DNA from: Pontibacter lucknowensis
GTDB lineage: Bacteria > Bacteroidota > Bacteroidia > Cytophagales > Hymenobacteraceae
DNA: 64,000 bases
Reading direction: 5' to 3'
NCBI RefSeq assembly: GCF_900156415.1
Contig: NZ_FTNM01000001.1
Span: forward strand, 372,001-436,000
Notes under the pieces: model-generated
What the model was told of the DNA's origin: nothing
What the model saw: the letters and a program-made list of their open reading frames with translations, nothing else
The model's database searches: none
Part shown: in pieces, positions 37,843 through 46,749 of the stretch
How positions within the stretch are numbered: position 1 is the first letter of the stretch
How the letters are laid out: each line of letters starts with the position of its first letter
Translations under genes and position numbers: made by a program

Positions 37843-38221
37843 AAGTCTGTTTGTATTCAAAACCTATCGCAGACAGGTCTATCTTCTTTCCGTGATGATG
37901 TGTAAGAAAGTAAAGGGTATTATTATCTATGTATCCTTTCCATTCCAAAATTAATGTGTTGTTTCTGGCATGATCTGTCAATAGGCGAGCAACATCAAGC
38001 TTTAGCTCTTCTTCAAGCAGAACACCGGGGTTACGGAGGACAATGAGGTGGCCAGCACTTTGTAGTAGTTTATCCACAAAGTCCTTCACTTTTAAGGCCA
38101 GTCTGGAACGACTGGGAAGTCCTTCAATATAGGCAGCTATTGTTTTTCCCAAATCAATAGCACAGCCTTGATTATCAATAAGGTTACCTGTAACAATCGG
38201 CTTATATATAGCTTTTTCCAA
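37832..38221 (-). CDS. brxF: BrxF-like protein lacking a Walker A motif
   Basis: 129 residues, first gene of the BREX operon, where type 3 systems carry brxF. BrxF is normally a ~150-residue P-loop protein. Here the C-terminal half (HLIVLRNPGVLLEEELKLDV, RLLTDHARNNTLILEWKGYI, DNNTLYFLTHHHGKKIDL) matches the expected Walker-B and C-terminal region. No GxxGxGKT can be found in the N-terminal half. It either is a diverged, non-nucleotide-binding BrxF or an unrelated protein in the same slot. Position is the strongest evidence. Confidence 0.6.
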   Translation of the reverse strand: MEKAIYKPIVTGNLIDNQGCAIDLGKTIAAYIEGLPSRSRLALKVKDFVDKLLQSAGHLIVLRNPGVLLEEELKLDVARLLTDHARNNTLILEWKGYIDNNTLYFLTHHHGKKIDLSAIGFEYKQTYEV

Positions 38222-38437
38222 TACTCTTATGCTCTCTTTTCCTAGTTAAACAGCCTCTGGTGCATTATAAATAGCACACTTGCATCTTCCCCAGCATATG
38301 CGGCCTAAATGCAGGAATCGCTGTTTAACCTTTAAAGATACCCTAATATATATATTAATTTGCTAATCTGATACAGTAATTTTAAGGAATAACCGAGGTG
38401 CGGGGTATAGGCTCAGCTACAGGTGGCAAAAGGTCGC
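38222..38437 (-). promoter_or_regulatory. Leader region of the BREX operon
   Basis: The 216 bases between the CHAT gene stop and brxF must hold the BREX promoter. A 9-bp inverted repeat TTAAACAGC (38246-38254) / GCTGTTTAA (38320-38328) and an AT-rich run of TATATATA near 38347-38356 are visible. I see no clean consensus promoter. Confidence 0.4.
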
Positions 38438-41400
38438 TTATGCCTCAATCAGGATAAAGCCCGCCCAGTAAAAAGGAAGGTCATATTGGCTCTTAATTTG
38501 GATTTGTGCCTTCCGTAGCGCCTCAGATTTGGAGATACCAGCTTCCAGATATTGGTAAAAGTATGTCATCAGTTCGGAAGTCTGCAGGTCTGGCACTTTC
38601 CACAAACTTACCAATGTACTCTTTGCTCCGGCTAGTTTAAATGCTCTTTGCAAACCATAAACACCTTCACTTCCCTTAATATCTCCTAAACCTGTTTCAC
38701 AAGCCGATAGTACAACCAAATCAATATTCGAGAGGTCAAGTTGGGATATTTCCTGTGCAGTAATAATACCGTCATTTTCAGGTTTTTGAGTAGATCTGAG
38801 ATTGGCTCCTGCCAGCACTATTCCACTTCGCTTCAATGGATTGCCTTCATATTGTGTAATTACATCAGTTGGCAGTATTAGATTGCTGACAGCCATAGAT
38901 GTAGTGTTATGAAAGTAAAACCCATGCGACGCTATATGCAGTAGATTTACATTGCTGTTACTCAACTTCCGAAGTGCTTCTTCAGAGGCTCCGTCCTTAT
39001 TATATAAATCGACTCTATTACTAGTGTTTTGCTTTAGTATACTCCCAATTGATTTGATTTCATCTGCAGTATAGGCCAATGTGGCAAAATTACTCCCATC
39101 CCTACCCTGAGCTACCGCATTCGAAACCAAGCTTTTAGAGGATGCATCCACTGGATCAAATGAATGGTCATAGTCTACATCTCCAAATAAAGCAGCTACC
39201 CGCTTATCAAGTTTAGCCTCCCCAATAGTTGCAATTTGTCTCGTACTGCTTAGATAGACTATTTCGGCAGGATAATCTAGCAAGATTGACGGAAGAGAAA
39301 CTTTATGCAAAGCTCCACTTACAGACACATATACTTTGGAAGAGCCTTTAAGGTATTGGTCAAGCGGACTCCAGATTTTATTATAGAGGTTTTCCCTATG
39401 CTTTTGGTAGATACTATTTATTCTTGTCTGGGTATTTCCAGGCTGGTTTAAGAGCTGCAGTAAATCGCTTTCCATAAAAAGCGGCACTAGTTTTGGCTGA
39501 GTGTAGGTGTTTTTTGTAATCAGGGCAAAGTATTCGATTGAATCTTTTGAGTAAGGTTTTGAAGGAACGTTAATAATTTCAATTGAGGTTTCACTGTCCT
39601 TTAGAGCTGCACGTATATCAGTCCACTTTATCTCCCTTGGATTAAATGATACAAAGGATGGGTTTGTTGAAATCTGCTTTAGTATATCTTTCTCTTCTAG
39701 CTTCAGTTTGGTTTCTCTTTCAGCGAATAAATCGGGATTTATACTTTGTCTCGAAGTATCTAAAATTTCTTTTTCTTTAATCAACTCATGATAGGCGTTG
39801 TATAGCTTTTGATTTTGGCTATTTGATACAAAGCCTCTTATGTTCTGATTCGAAAACAAAGCTATATTCTTGGTAGCTAGAATATTATCATATAATCGTT
39901 GAATAAAGTCCTCGTGCCTAACATTTATATATATTGAATTGATCATATTAATACCAGACTCAGCATTTGCTATGTAATACTCTTTTTCTTCTTCAGTTAA
40001 GAACAGGTAGTTGATACTCAATTTCCTAAAATAGTGTTCTTCTACTTCGCGTATAGGTTTATCTAAGTGCTTTCTATTATTACTATAAAAGTCACTGGTC
40101 AAGGAGTAAAGTAAAGCTGTATAATATCGTTCCTGATCAACTGCTTTTGTCTTGTGTAGAAGATTAAGAGCTGTGTTATAGACTTGTCCAGCTTTTTCGA
40201 ACTTGCTATGCTGTGTATAGGCAGTCCCTAACCAAGTTAAACTTTTTGCATAAGCCGGAGATTCTTTGCCAAACCTACTTTCTGTTTCTTCTACTACCTT
40301 GATGAAACAACTTTCTGACTCTTCAGCGAACTTATCTCGAAGGCTTCTTTTGTCAGGCGAGAACCAACTAACAATCTTATAAAACAAACTGTAGTCAATC
40401 ACCTCCTCAACTCCCTCTTCTTGATTCGCTGCAATAAGACAATAAACACCCTTTGCTGTAAGAAAATCAAGATAAATTGCTTTGTTCTTCCTGTCATCTG
40501 CCAAGTCATTTGCTTTCAGAATAAGCTCTCCAGCTCTATCCATATGGCCTAACTCTATTTCACTAGAGATGGCATTAACTAAGAGGAGCAAATAAGCTGT
40601 CGATTTTAAGCTCATTTCGTTATTCTCCCACAGTTCCAACGCACTTATTTTAAGTTGAGCTGCCTTTTGTGAATTTCCAATTTTATGATTGTAGATAGCA
40701 AATTGCATATAGGCTGAGATAGTGGACATCACATCACCAGCAGACTGGTTACTTATAGATAGCAATGAGTTAAAGTATTCTTCAGCCTCTGCATACTGGC
40801 CTCTGGCTAAATAAATTTGGGCCAAGGAAAGAGTAGGCGGTATCTTATTGCTCACGTCATTTTTTAATGCCCCTAAATCAGAAAGTTTCAATGCTTGGTT
40901 GTTTAAACTCTCCGCTAATTCTAGGGATTGCAAACTTTTTTGCAAACAGTATGCATAATTGATTGTAGCAGCAAATTCTGCTGACAACGCCTGTTCTTTT
41001 GCCCATTCAGAATCAAGGTATAGATTGGTTAAGACAAAGATTCTGCTCCTCTTTATTTTATTCGCTTGGGCTTTTTGATAGGCATTCTTAGCATAATCAG
41101 TAGCTTCGGCAAACTTCCCTTCATCAATAAGCTTATCAGACTGTTGAATATAGCTGTATTTGTCCGCCATATTCTTGTTCAAGTCCAAGGAAAAGCCCAT
41201 TACCCATATCCAATTGACTATCATGATCAATAGATAGCCTACCCCAAATCCTACAATCGAAAGAATATTTGGCCTTTCTATCCCTTCTTTAAAAAGGGAA
41301 AGAACAGTTATATATATACTATGAGCCAGGATATATAGGAACCCTAGTGTAACCAGGGTTAAGATGATTAAAAATAATGCAGTCCTAAAGAGATCTACAA

Positions 41401-41527
41401 AGTATTGGAAGCTCCAAAAACCTTCTGGGTTTACATAAGTCCAAACTAAGTGGATGACACTAACTAATAGATAAACTGCTAGCAGTATAGCAGATACAAC
41501 ACCAACACTAATGAGACGCCCTACCAT
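38438..41527 (-). CDS. Membrane-anchored TPR-CHAT protease
   Basis: 1029 residues. Three or four hydrophobic helices occupy the first ~120 residues (for example ISVGVVSAILLAVYLLVSVI). Tetratricopeptide-like helical repeats follow at ~125-500 (ADYAKNAYQKAQANKIK, LARGQYAEAEEYFNSLL, SKFEKAGQVYNTALNLL). A C-terminal CHAT caspase-like domain (~700-1029) has the catalytic dyad His868 (LLHIASHGF) and Cys943 (LSACETG). It is therefore a predicted cysteine protease facing the cytoplasm, activated through its TPR sensor. It is encoded 54 bases downstream of an anti-sigma-like gene, which is its obvious candidate substrate; that link is inference. Confidence 0.9.
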   Translation of the reverse strand: MVGRLISVGVVSAILLAVYLLVSVIHLVWTYVNPEGFWSFQYFVDLFRTALFLIILTLVTLGFLYILAHSIYITVLSLFKEGIERPNILSIVGFGVGYLLIMIVNWIWVMGFSLDLNKNMADKYSYIQQSDKLIDEGKFAEATDYAKNAYQKAQANKIKRSRIFVLTNLYLDSEWAKEQALSAEFAATINYAYCLQKSLQSLELAESLNNQALKLSDLGALKNDVSNKIPPTLSLAQIYLARGQYAEAEEYFNSLLSISNQSAGDVMSTISAYMQFAIYNHKIGNSQKAAQLKISALELWENNEMSLKSTAYLLLLVNAISSEIELGHMDRAGELILKANDLADDRKNKAIYLDFLTAKGVYCLIAANQEEGVEEVIDYSLFYKIVSWFSPDKRSLRDKFAEESESCFIKVVEETESRFGKESPAYAKSLTWLGTAYTQHSKFEKAGQVYNTALNLLHKTKAVDQERYYTALLYSLTSDFYSNNRKHLDKPIREVEEHYFRKLSINYLFLTEEEKEYYIANAESGINMINSIYINVRHEDFIQRLYDNILATKNIALFSNQNIRGFVSNSQNQKLYNAYHELIKEKEILDTSRQSINPDLFAERETKLKLEEKDILKQISTNPSFVSFNPREIKWTDIRAALKDSETSIEIINVPSKPYSKDSIEYFALITKNTYTQPKLVPLFMESDLLQLLNQPGNTQTRINSIYQKHRENLYNKIWSPLDQYLKGSSKVYVSVSGALHKVSLPSILLDYPAEIVYLSSTRQIATIGEAKLDKRVAALFGDVDYDHSFDPVDASSKSLVSNAVAQGRDGSNFATLAYTADEIKSIGSILKQNTSNRVDLYNKDGASEEALRKLSNSNVNLLHIASHGFYFHNTTSMAVSNLILPTDVITQYEGNPLKRSGIVLAGANLRSTQKPENDGIITAQEISQLDLSNIDLVVLSACETGLGDIKGSEGVYGLQRAFKLAGAKSTLVSLWKVPDLQTSELMTYFYQYLEAGISKSEALRKAQIQIKSQYDLPFYWAGFILIEA

Positions 41528-41581
41528 TTTATGGTACTATTTTTATTATTTGTAATTTAGATTACCAATTTATGATAGATG

Positions 41582-42514
41582 CTAAAACCATCTCATGCTT
41601 TTGAGGATAGTGGAGGCTTCTTCCGAAAGTTCGCCTTCATTATCTCGTACTTTCTTCAATAGTGCTCTGGCATCTCTAACTCTGCCTATTTTAATATAGC
41701 CCATGGCTAAATGGAAGTCTATAGACTCCGAGGAAGAGCCAGTGCCACCCTTCAAATGCTCAAGAGTCAAAACTGCCTTCTCCACTTCATTGGTGTGTAA
41801 CCGTGCTATGGCGTAATAGAGGAGTAATTGTGTATTGCTCTCATTCGGCTTTAGGATTGAACTGAATATCTTTTTCGCCTTACTATACTCATGCGTGTGT
41901 ATCATTTCAATGGCTCTCATTACTTCTTGCCATTCATCATGAGTATAGTCTTCAGGCTTGGATTCACCTCCTCTTAAATTATCTTTAATGGGGTTTAATC
42001 CATCGTAGTCATTTTCTCTGTAACTATAATCTTTAGAATAGTTAACAGATTCACGCATAGCCAATTTGTGTCCACCCAAATCACCGGAAGTGTAACTAGC
42101 GAAAATCTCTTCATTGGTACTGCGTGTAGGCTGCCAGATAAATAAGATTACTGCAATAGTAGCCGCTATACTTGCATACTTTACATATGGCCAGAGACTG
42201 AATGATTTAGTCTTTTCTATACTTTCCCTGTACTCTAATGTAGCTTTTTCACTTTCGTTCGCTATGCTAATGGTTTTACCTTCGGATGTGGTATTGGCAT
42301 TAAATTCACCTAAGGGCTCCGCCCTGAGCATGTCTTTGATCCTTCGGACTTCATCAGCGATCTTGCTTGCTTCTCTGACAGACAAAATGAACTCATAGGT
42401 TTCATTGAACTCTGTGTCTTCACTTATCCTCGCTTCAAACGCGGCCCGCTGCTCCTCACTAAGAGTACCTTCTAGGTAACCATCTATAAAATCTAAGTCT
42501 TTATCGGTATGCAT
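41582..42514 (-). CDS. Membrane anti-sigma-like protein with C-terminal TPR
   Basis: 310 residues. The N-terminal ~75 residues (LDFIDGYLEGTLSEEQRAAF, then FNETYEFILSVREASK) look like the cytoplasmic domain of Bacteroidota anti-sigma factors, though no zinc-binding HxxxCxxC is present. One transmembrane helix lies near 107-126 (YVKYASIAATIAVILFIW). A C-terminal TPR-like part (EMIHTHEYSKAKKIFSSIL, AVLTLEHLKGG) would be outside the cytoplasm. Its ATG overlaps the sigma-factor stop (TAATG), so the two are translationally coupled. Anti-sigma function is inferred from fold and position. Confidence 0.75.
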   Translation of the reverse strand: MHTDKDLDFIDGYLEGTLSEEQRAAFEARISEDTEFNETYEFILSVREASKIADEVRRIKDMLRAEPLGEFNANTTSEGKTISIANESEKATLEYRESIEKTKSFSLWPYVKYASIAATIAVILFIWQPTRSTNEEIFASYTSGDLGGHKLAMRESVNYSKDYSYRENDYDGLNPIKDNLRGGESKPEDYTHDEWQEVMRAIEMIHTHEYSKAKKIFSSILKPNESNTQLLLYYAIARLHTNEVEKAVLTLEHLKGGTGSSSESIDFHLAMGYIKIGRVRDARALLKKVRDNEGELSEEASTILKSMRWF

Positions 42515-43068
42515 TAGTGTGGGGTATTTTCAAATTTTTTGCGTAGCTGCTTTAGACACTTATGTTTTTGTGCAGTTGCCGATTCTGGGTTACTGTAGTC
42601 ATATTTGGTAGCAAGTACTTTCATACTTGTTCCAGCATAATAATCCTTTATGAGATTTCTACAGCGCTCGCCCAGTTCGTTAAGAAAAATTGCCAGCTTG
42701 ACAGAGTTCGATGTGTAAGATTCTTCACTATTAGTTGAGTCCTCCCCGAATGTGTCTTCTATTGAATTAATATCAATCAAGACAGCCTTCTTTCCGTCTC
42801 TGTTTTTAGAATTGAATTTGTTTTGGCAAATCTGGTATATGTAGGTTGAGATTTTAGCCGTCAGTACGAACTCAGTGCTTATCACCTTTTGCCAGAAGGT
42901 TATAATTGCTTCCTGCAATACATCCATACAATCCTCCATTGAAAGGCTGTAATTCCAACCAAGTTGCCTTACCATTGGGGTACACTCATGGTATACCCAT
43001 TTCAATGCACTATCCTTTTGACACCCTAGTCTGATAGCTTCGATTACTTCTTGATCCGATGTGTACAC
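42514..43068 (-). CDS. ECF-type sigma-70 family sigma factor
   Basis: 184 residues. Region 2 is recognisable at about 25-100 (LGWNYSLSMEDCMDVLQEAI, ISTYIYQICQNKFNSKNR). Region 4 lies at about 130-180 (LIKDYYAGTSMKVLATKYDYSNPESATAQKHKCLKQL), with its helix-turn-helix. It heads a three-gene operon with an anti-sigma-like membrane protein and a TPR-CHAT protease, and it probably redirects RNA polymerase to a small set of target promoters when released. Target promoters are not identified; the non-coding gap before 43210 is a candidate for autoregulation. Confidence 0.85.
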   Translation of the reverse strand: MYTSDQEVIEAIRLGCQKDSALKWVYHECTPMVRQLGWNYSLSMEDCMDVLQEAIITFWQKVISTEFVLTAKISTYIYQICQNKFNSKNRDGKKAVLIDINSIEDTFGEDSTNSEESYTSNSVKLAIFLNELGERCRNLIKDYYAGTSMKVLATKYDYSNPESATAQKHKCLKQLRKKFENTPH

Positions 43069-43507
43069 TTAAAGGCTTGATTGACAATTAAGATTAAGAC
43101 TCTTCCTAGGCTAAATACAACTTATGTTATAAGACTAACAGAGACTAATTTAGAGCAACTTAGTTATAATACATATAAGTATCAACATAACATATCTAAT
43201 TAAATAAAAATGCTAGTAGCCAGCATTCACCGATACCCTCTGCAGCGATTTGATGGATACCAATTTCTAAAACCTTTAAATGAGTATGATTGCCCTATAG
43301 ATCAACTAATAGATAATTATCTTTTAGCCTTAGCCTCATATAAAGCAAATTTACAGGCGAAAGCTTACCTACAGTAAATTAATACTCATTGGAAATCAAC
43401 TACTTATAAATAACATAAAAAATTATTTAAAAAAATTAGATTTAAGGGGTTTAGGTTTTTCTGACTTGGATATCAATAGATGTAACAGATAACAAGAAAG
43501 AAGAACC
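43069..43507. other. AT-rich divergent control region
   Basis: About 440 bases between the sigma operon (minus) and the DUF4258/HNH genes (plus). Apart from the small frame at 43210 I see no gene. It must hold two divergent promoters and would be the first place to look for the sequence recognised by the ECF sigma factor. Confidence 0.4.
43210..43377 (+). CDS. Small hypothetical protein, 55 aa
   Basis: An open frame from ATG at 43210 to TAA at 43377. The sequence (MLVASIHRYPLQRFDGYQFL, then NYLLALASYKANLQAKAYL) looks protein-like and its composition differs from the surrounding AT-rich non-coding DNA. No family is recognised and there is no strong ribosome-binding site, so it remains uncertain. 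Confidence 0.35.
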   Translation: MLVASIHRYPLQRFDGYQFLKPLNEYDCPIDQLIDNYLLALASYKANLQAKAYLQ

Positions 43508-43903
43508 ATGACAACAACAACCAACATTCACCCTGAAGTAAATTGCCTACTGGATTTTCAATTTGTGGTAGAGGACCCGCAAACACGTCAAAAAGAAGTA
43601 CTAGAGTTTAGGCATACCAAACACTCTTCCAAGAGAGCCGCACAAAGAGGCATCAATCTAAAGAAAGTTTCTCATGCCTTAGAATATGGCGAAAGCTTCT
43701 TCAAACAAGGTTTGATTTATTACATCCTCGGAGAGAAGAATCTTCCAGATCACCTAACTAAAGACAAGAAGGAATTACAAAACCTAGTTGTGATCGTGGC
43801 AGGGGACTCCAATCAGGTAATAACCTGCTACCGTTCAAAAAAGCCCTTCAAGCATGTGAAGCTCAAGTCTAAACGTCTAGGTGTAGGCTACGCTGAGGCA
43901 TAA
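43508..43903 (+). CDS. DUF4258 protein
   Basis: 131 residues. The core FRHTKHSSKRAAQRGINLKK, ALEYGESFFKQGLIYYI, then LQNLVVIVAGDSNQVITCYR is the DUF4258 pattern (H...R..QRGI...I..AL..G...VVV....VITvY). This family is distantly related to BrnT/RelE-type RNase toxins. A toxin role is possible but there is no obvious antitoxin next to it. The following HNH gene starts 6 bases after its stop, so they form an operon. Confidence 0.75.
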   Translation: MTTTTNIHPEVNCLLDFQFVVEDPQTRQKEVLEFRHTKHSSKRAAQRGINLKKVSHALEYGESFFKQGLIYYILGEKNLPDHLTKDKKELQNLVVIVAGDSNQVITCYRSKKPFKHVKLKSKRLGVGYAEA

Positions 43904-43909
43904 GATGCT

Positions 43910-44173
43910 ATGAATACGACATACGCTGAGTTACTCGAAACACCGCAATGGCACCAAAAACGAAGGCAAGTACTGGAAAGAGATAGGCACAGATGCAAAA
44001 ATTGTGGAGCGGCCAATTCCTTACAGGTGCATCACAGGCAATACCACAAAGTGGGATACACTGGAGAGTTTGTTTTCCCCTGGCAGTACCAGAACCATTT
44101 ATTGGTAACCCTCTGCAATACCTGTCATGAGAAAGGCCACTCGGTTTACAAAGTACCTGTTTTCATAATCTAA
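43910..44173 (+). CDS. HNH endonuclease
   Basis: 87 residues. The fold is nearly all HNH domain: WHQKRRQVLERDRHRCKNCG (first CxxC), LQVHHRQYHKVGY (catalytic His pair), then NHLLVTLCNTCHEKGH (second CxxC and His). Small solitary HNH nucleases of this length are common in phages and islands. It is coupled to the DUF4258 gene. Target unknown. Confidence 0.87.
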   Translation: MNTTYAELLETPQWHQKRRQVLERDRHRCKNCGAANSLQVHHRQYHKVGYTGEFVFPWQYQNHLLVTLCNTCHEKGHSVYKVPVFII

Positions 44174-44198
44174 ACATCAAAAAAACATAACAACTAAC

Positions 44199-44768
44199 AT
44201 GTTCAAATTAAACATCTTCAGCAAAAGGTCATCGGGCAAAAACGCAGCAGAACCTATAAATAATTATGCTAATGAGGACACCAATACACCTCCAGTCGAT
44301 TTGTTTGTAGATCCCACACCCCCTAAGCCAGAATCGGATAAATTTCAAACAGCCACCAGTCCTACCAAGCTCTCTGTTTTTTTGGGGAGAGACTTTCATA
44401 ATATGGGAAAGCGCGATGGCTATCTCTACCATTCTAAAGAGACGCTAGAAAACTGGAAGAGAAAAACTCGTGCTGAATTTCACATCATCATGGATCAAAT
44501 GATTCAAGAGAAAAAAGAACAACGCCTAACCTATTTAAATCACCTTGCAAGCGTTGGGGCGATGCATGAAACTACCTCCATACAGCTGAGCAATATGATG
44601 GAGGAGCTGAATACCTCAATAGCTCAGCTTGATAAGCAAAAGGAATTAGCCGTCGAAGATGAGGGGTGGATTATGGGCGCTATCCATGATTATTATCATG
44701 GTTACGCCCAGGGTCTTAACGACTATCTGGAAGGAGAAATCTTAATCACATCCATCAGAAATATATAA
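44199..44768 (+). CDS. Hypothetical protein with coiled coil, 189 aa
   Basis: The first ~75 residues are polar and proline-rich (disordered). A central helical part follows (LENWKRKTRAEFHIIMDQMI, LSNMMEELNTSIAQLDKQKE), strongly predicted as coiled coil from its heptad pattern. A C-terminal HDYYHGYAQGLNDYLEGE closes it. The family is not recognised. It precedes the DUF4407 gene by 11 bases, so the two probably act together at the membrane. Confidence 0.65.
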   Translation: MFKLNIFSKRSSGKNAAEPINNYANEDTNTPPVDLFVDPTPPKPESDKFQTATSPTKLSVFLGRDFHNMGKRDGYLYHSKETLENWKRKTRAEFHIIMDQMIQEKKEQRLTYLNHLASVGAMHETTSIQLSNMMEELNTSIAQLDKQKELAVEDEGWIMGAIHDYYHGYAQGLNDYLEGEILITSIRNI

Positions 44769-44779
44769 TAAACATATAC

Positions 44780-45766
44780 ATGCTAAAGTTCTATAGTCTA
44801 TTAATTGGGGAGGATCCAAAATACACAGCCTCATTCCACCCATCTAGCAAAAGAAAAGTTGTCTTGTTGGGATCATGCATGCTACTGCCAATTATACTTT
44901 GGTTTATCAACGGCTACCTGCTTGTCAGTCATGTGTTAAGCGGAGGAACAGTCTCCGCACTATTAACGGCAACTCTAGCCGCTTTGATCATTTTTTTGAT
45001 CGAGAGATCAGTGATCATGTCAAAAGGGAACAATTCTATAGCCGCATTCAGAGTCTCTCTTGGCTTTGTGATAGCTCTATTAGGATCAATCAGTATGGAT
45101 GAGGTAGTATTCAAAAATGACATAGATAATAAGGTGTCAGAATACAAGCAGGAGCATATCGCCAAAGCAGTAGCTCAGATAGATTCCAGTTATAAGACTT
45201 TGAAAGATGAGCAACAATCTAAAGTTAGGCTGAAGAATGATGAGTGGCAGAAAGCCTTGAAAGAAGCAACTGGAGAAGCAGACGGCACTTCGGGAAGCGG
45301 GGCAGCGAAAGTTGGTCAAATTACCAAGTTGAAGCTTAGTGTGGCCAGCAGGCATGAGAAAGATTATCTAGTTGAGAGTACTAAGCTTGACACCCTACAA
45401 GCTACTATTGCATTAAAGAAGCAGGAAGCTGACATAAAAGCTAATGCTAGCTTTAAAAGTGATGCATTACTTTTGAGAATCAAAGCGATGTTCGAGTTAA
45501 TTGGAGAAGACATCTATATGATGCTTATCTATATTCTCTTCACTTCTTTCTTATTCCTGATTGAATTTCTTGTTGTGATTATCAAGCTATGCAGCAGCAA
45601 ATCCATAGATGAAGAACTGGAGGACGCTAGAATTAGCCTACTAAAATCGAAGACACAGAAGACTTTACAAAATGCTATTCAGTATTTTGAGCCTCAGGCA
45701 GCCGATTATAGGGTTCAGAATGCTCGTCTTGCTTTGTCAAGTAGTAAAACTAATATTTTCAATTAA
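44780..45766 (+). CDS. DUF4407 membrane protein
   Basis: 328 residues. Three hydrophobic helices in the first ~105 residues (CMLLPIILWFINGYLLVSHV, LLTATLAALIIFLIERSVIM, FRVSLGFVIALLGSIS) are followed by a long charged coiled coil (~125-235). A fourth transmembrane helix lies near 248-272 (YMMLIYILFTSFLFLIEFLV). This is the DUF4407 layout: short N-terminal TM pairs, extracytoplasmic or cytoplasmic coiled coil, C-terminal TM. Function unknown; it forms an operon with the coiled-coil protein before it. Confidence 0.82.
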   Translation: MLKFYSLLIGEDPKYTASFHPSSKRKVVLLGSCMLLPIILWFINGYLLVSHVLSGGTVSALLTATLAALIIFLIERSVIMSKGNNSIAAFRVSLGFVIALLGSISMDEVVFKNDIDNKVSEYKQEHIAKAVAQIDSSYKTLKDEQQSKVRLKNDEWQKALKEATGEADGTSGSGAAKVGQITKLKLSVASRHEKDYLVESTKLDTLQATIALKKQEADIKANASFKSDALLLRIKAMFELIGEDIYMMLIYILFTSFLFLIEFLVVIIKLCSSKSIDEELEDARISLLKSKTQKTLQNAIQYFEPQAADYRVQNARLALSSSKTNIFN

Positions 45767-45858
45767 TTTAGTAATTACAAATAGCCAAAAGATAGCCTCT
45801 AGTAGATAGCAAAGCACTATCAAGGATTTATTTAATTTTGAAATAACAGGTATTAAAG

Positions 45859-46749
45859 ATGACATGGATTGAACCAGCTATTGAGGATATAGCTACATCA
45901 GGTATAATCTACTACTCAGAAAAGTATAATGATACTTGCTCAAGAATATGCGAAGTATTACAGATTGACCTTTTCCCTAGCACAAATCATAGTACATATT
46001 GGCAGACAGATTATCATGAGTGGGAGGAAAAAGTTGTTGCTGAAAACCAAAAAATCGAAATCACGACCAAGGCTTTTAGCGAAGAAATCATTACGAAAAT
46101 CGCAGCCACTCCAAGCAACATCCTATTTGCATATTTAGCTAATCACTTAGCGGGCATATTACATTTCACTAACTACGCTAATCAACTCATTTATCAGTCT
46201 CTGTATCAAAATTTCTATGAATTCGAGACTAACCTAAGAGAGTATTTGACATTATTGGGATTTACTTATAATGATATTGAGCTATATTATGAATATAGCT
46301 TTGCTAAAAGTCCAAAGGCTTTTTATAAATCTAGGCTAGAACAGTTAAGAAGCGAAAAATTTAAAGTCGAAGCTAAGGAGTTAAGCAATTTTCAGAAGTT
46401 AGACTTGAAAGAGGCCCTTATATTTTCTAAATCTTCTTACCATTCAAAAGAAATCAGACAAAAGATTGGTCTTTTTAAAATTAATGAAGTGCAGGTCTCT
46501 AATTTAAGAAATACAGTAATGCATGCCAAAGGCATTACAGGAAGTAACTCTGAGATAGATCACAACTTTAGCAGCTTCGAAAAAATTTTCCTACAGGTTC
46601 TTTCTTTCAAAGAAGCATTTTATACCCTAAAAAAGCTTAGGACTGACCAAATCAACAATTTTAATTCCAAAATGAATGATTATACACTAGCTCTTTTTGA
46701 TAAACTATCAGATGAAGAACTAAAAACATTCTTTTACACACGCAATTGA
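45859..46749 (+). CDS. HEPN-like hypothetical protein
   Basis: 296 residues, all helical and very rich in Phe/Tyr/Asn/Lys. Near residue 217 it carries RNTVMHAKG, an R-x4-H arrangement like the catalytic motif of HEPN RNases, within a helical context (KIGLFKINEVQVSNLRNTVM). HEPN proteins in defence islands are often toxic RNases. No MNT nucleotidyltransferase partner is adjacent. Without structure prediction the HEPN assignment is tentative; the gene itself is convincing. Confidence 0.55.
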   Translation: MTWIEPAIEDIATSGIIYYSEKYNDTCSRICEVLQIDLFPSTNHSTYWQTDYHEWEEKVVAENQKIEITTKAFSEEIITKIAATPSNILFAYLANHLAGILHFTNYANQLIYQSLYQNFYEFETNLREYLTLLGFTYNDIELYYEYSFAKSPKAFYKSRLEQLRSEKFKVEAKELSNFQKLDLKEALIFSKSSYHSKEIRQKIGLFKINEVQVSNLRNTVMHAKGITGSNSEIDHNFSSFEKIFLQVLSFKEAFYTLKKLRTDQINNFNSKMNDYTLALFDKLSDEELKTFFYTRN

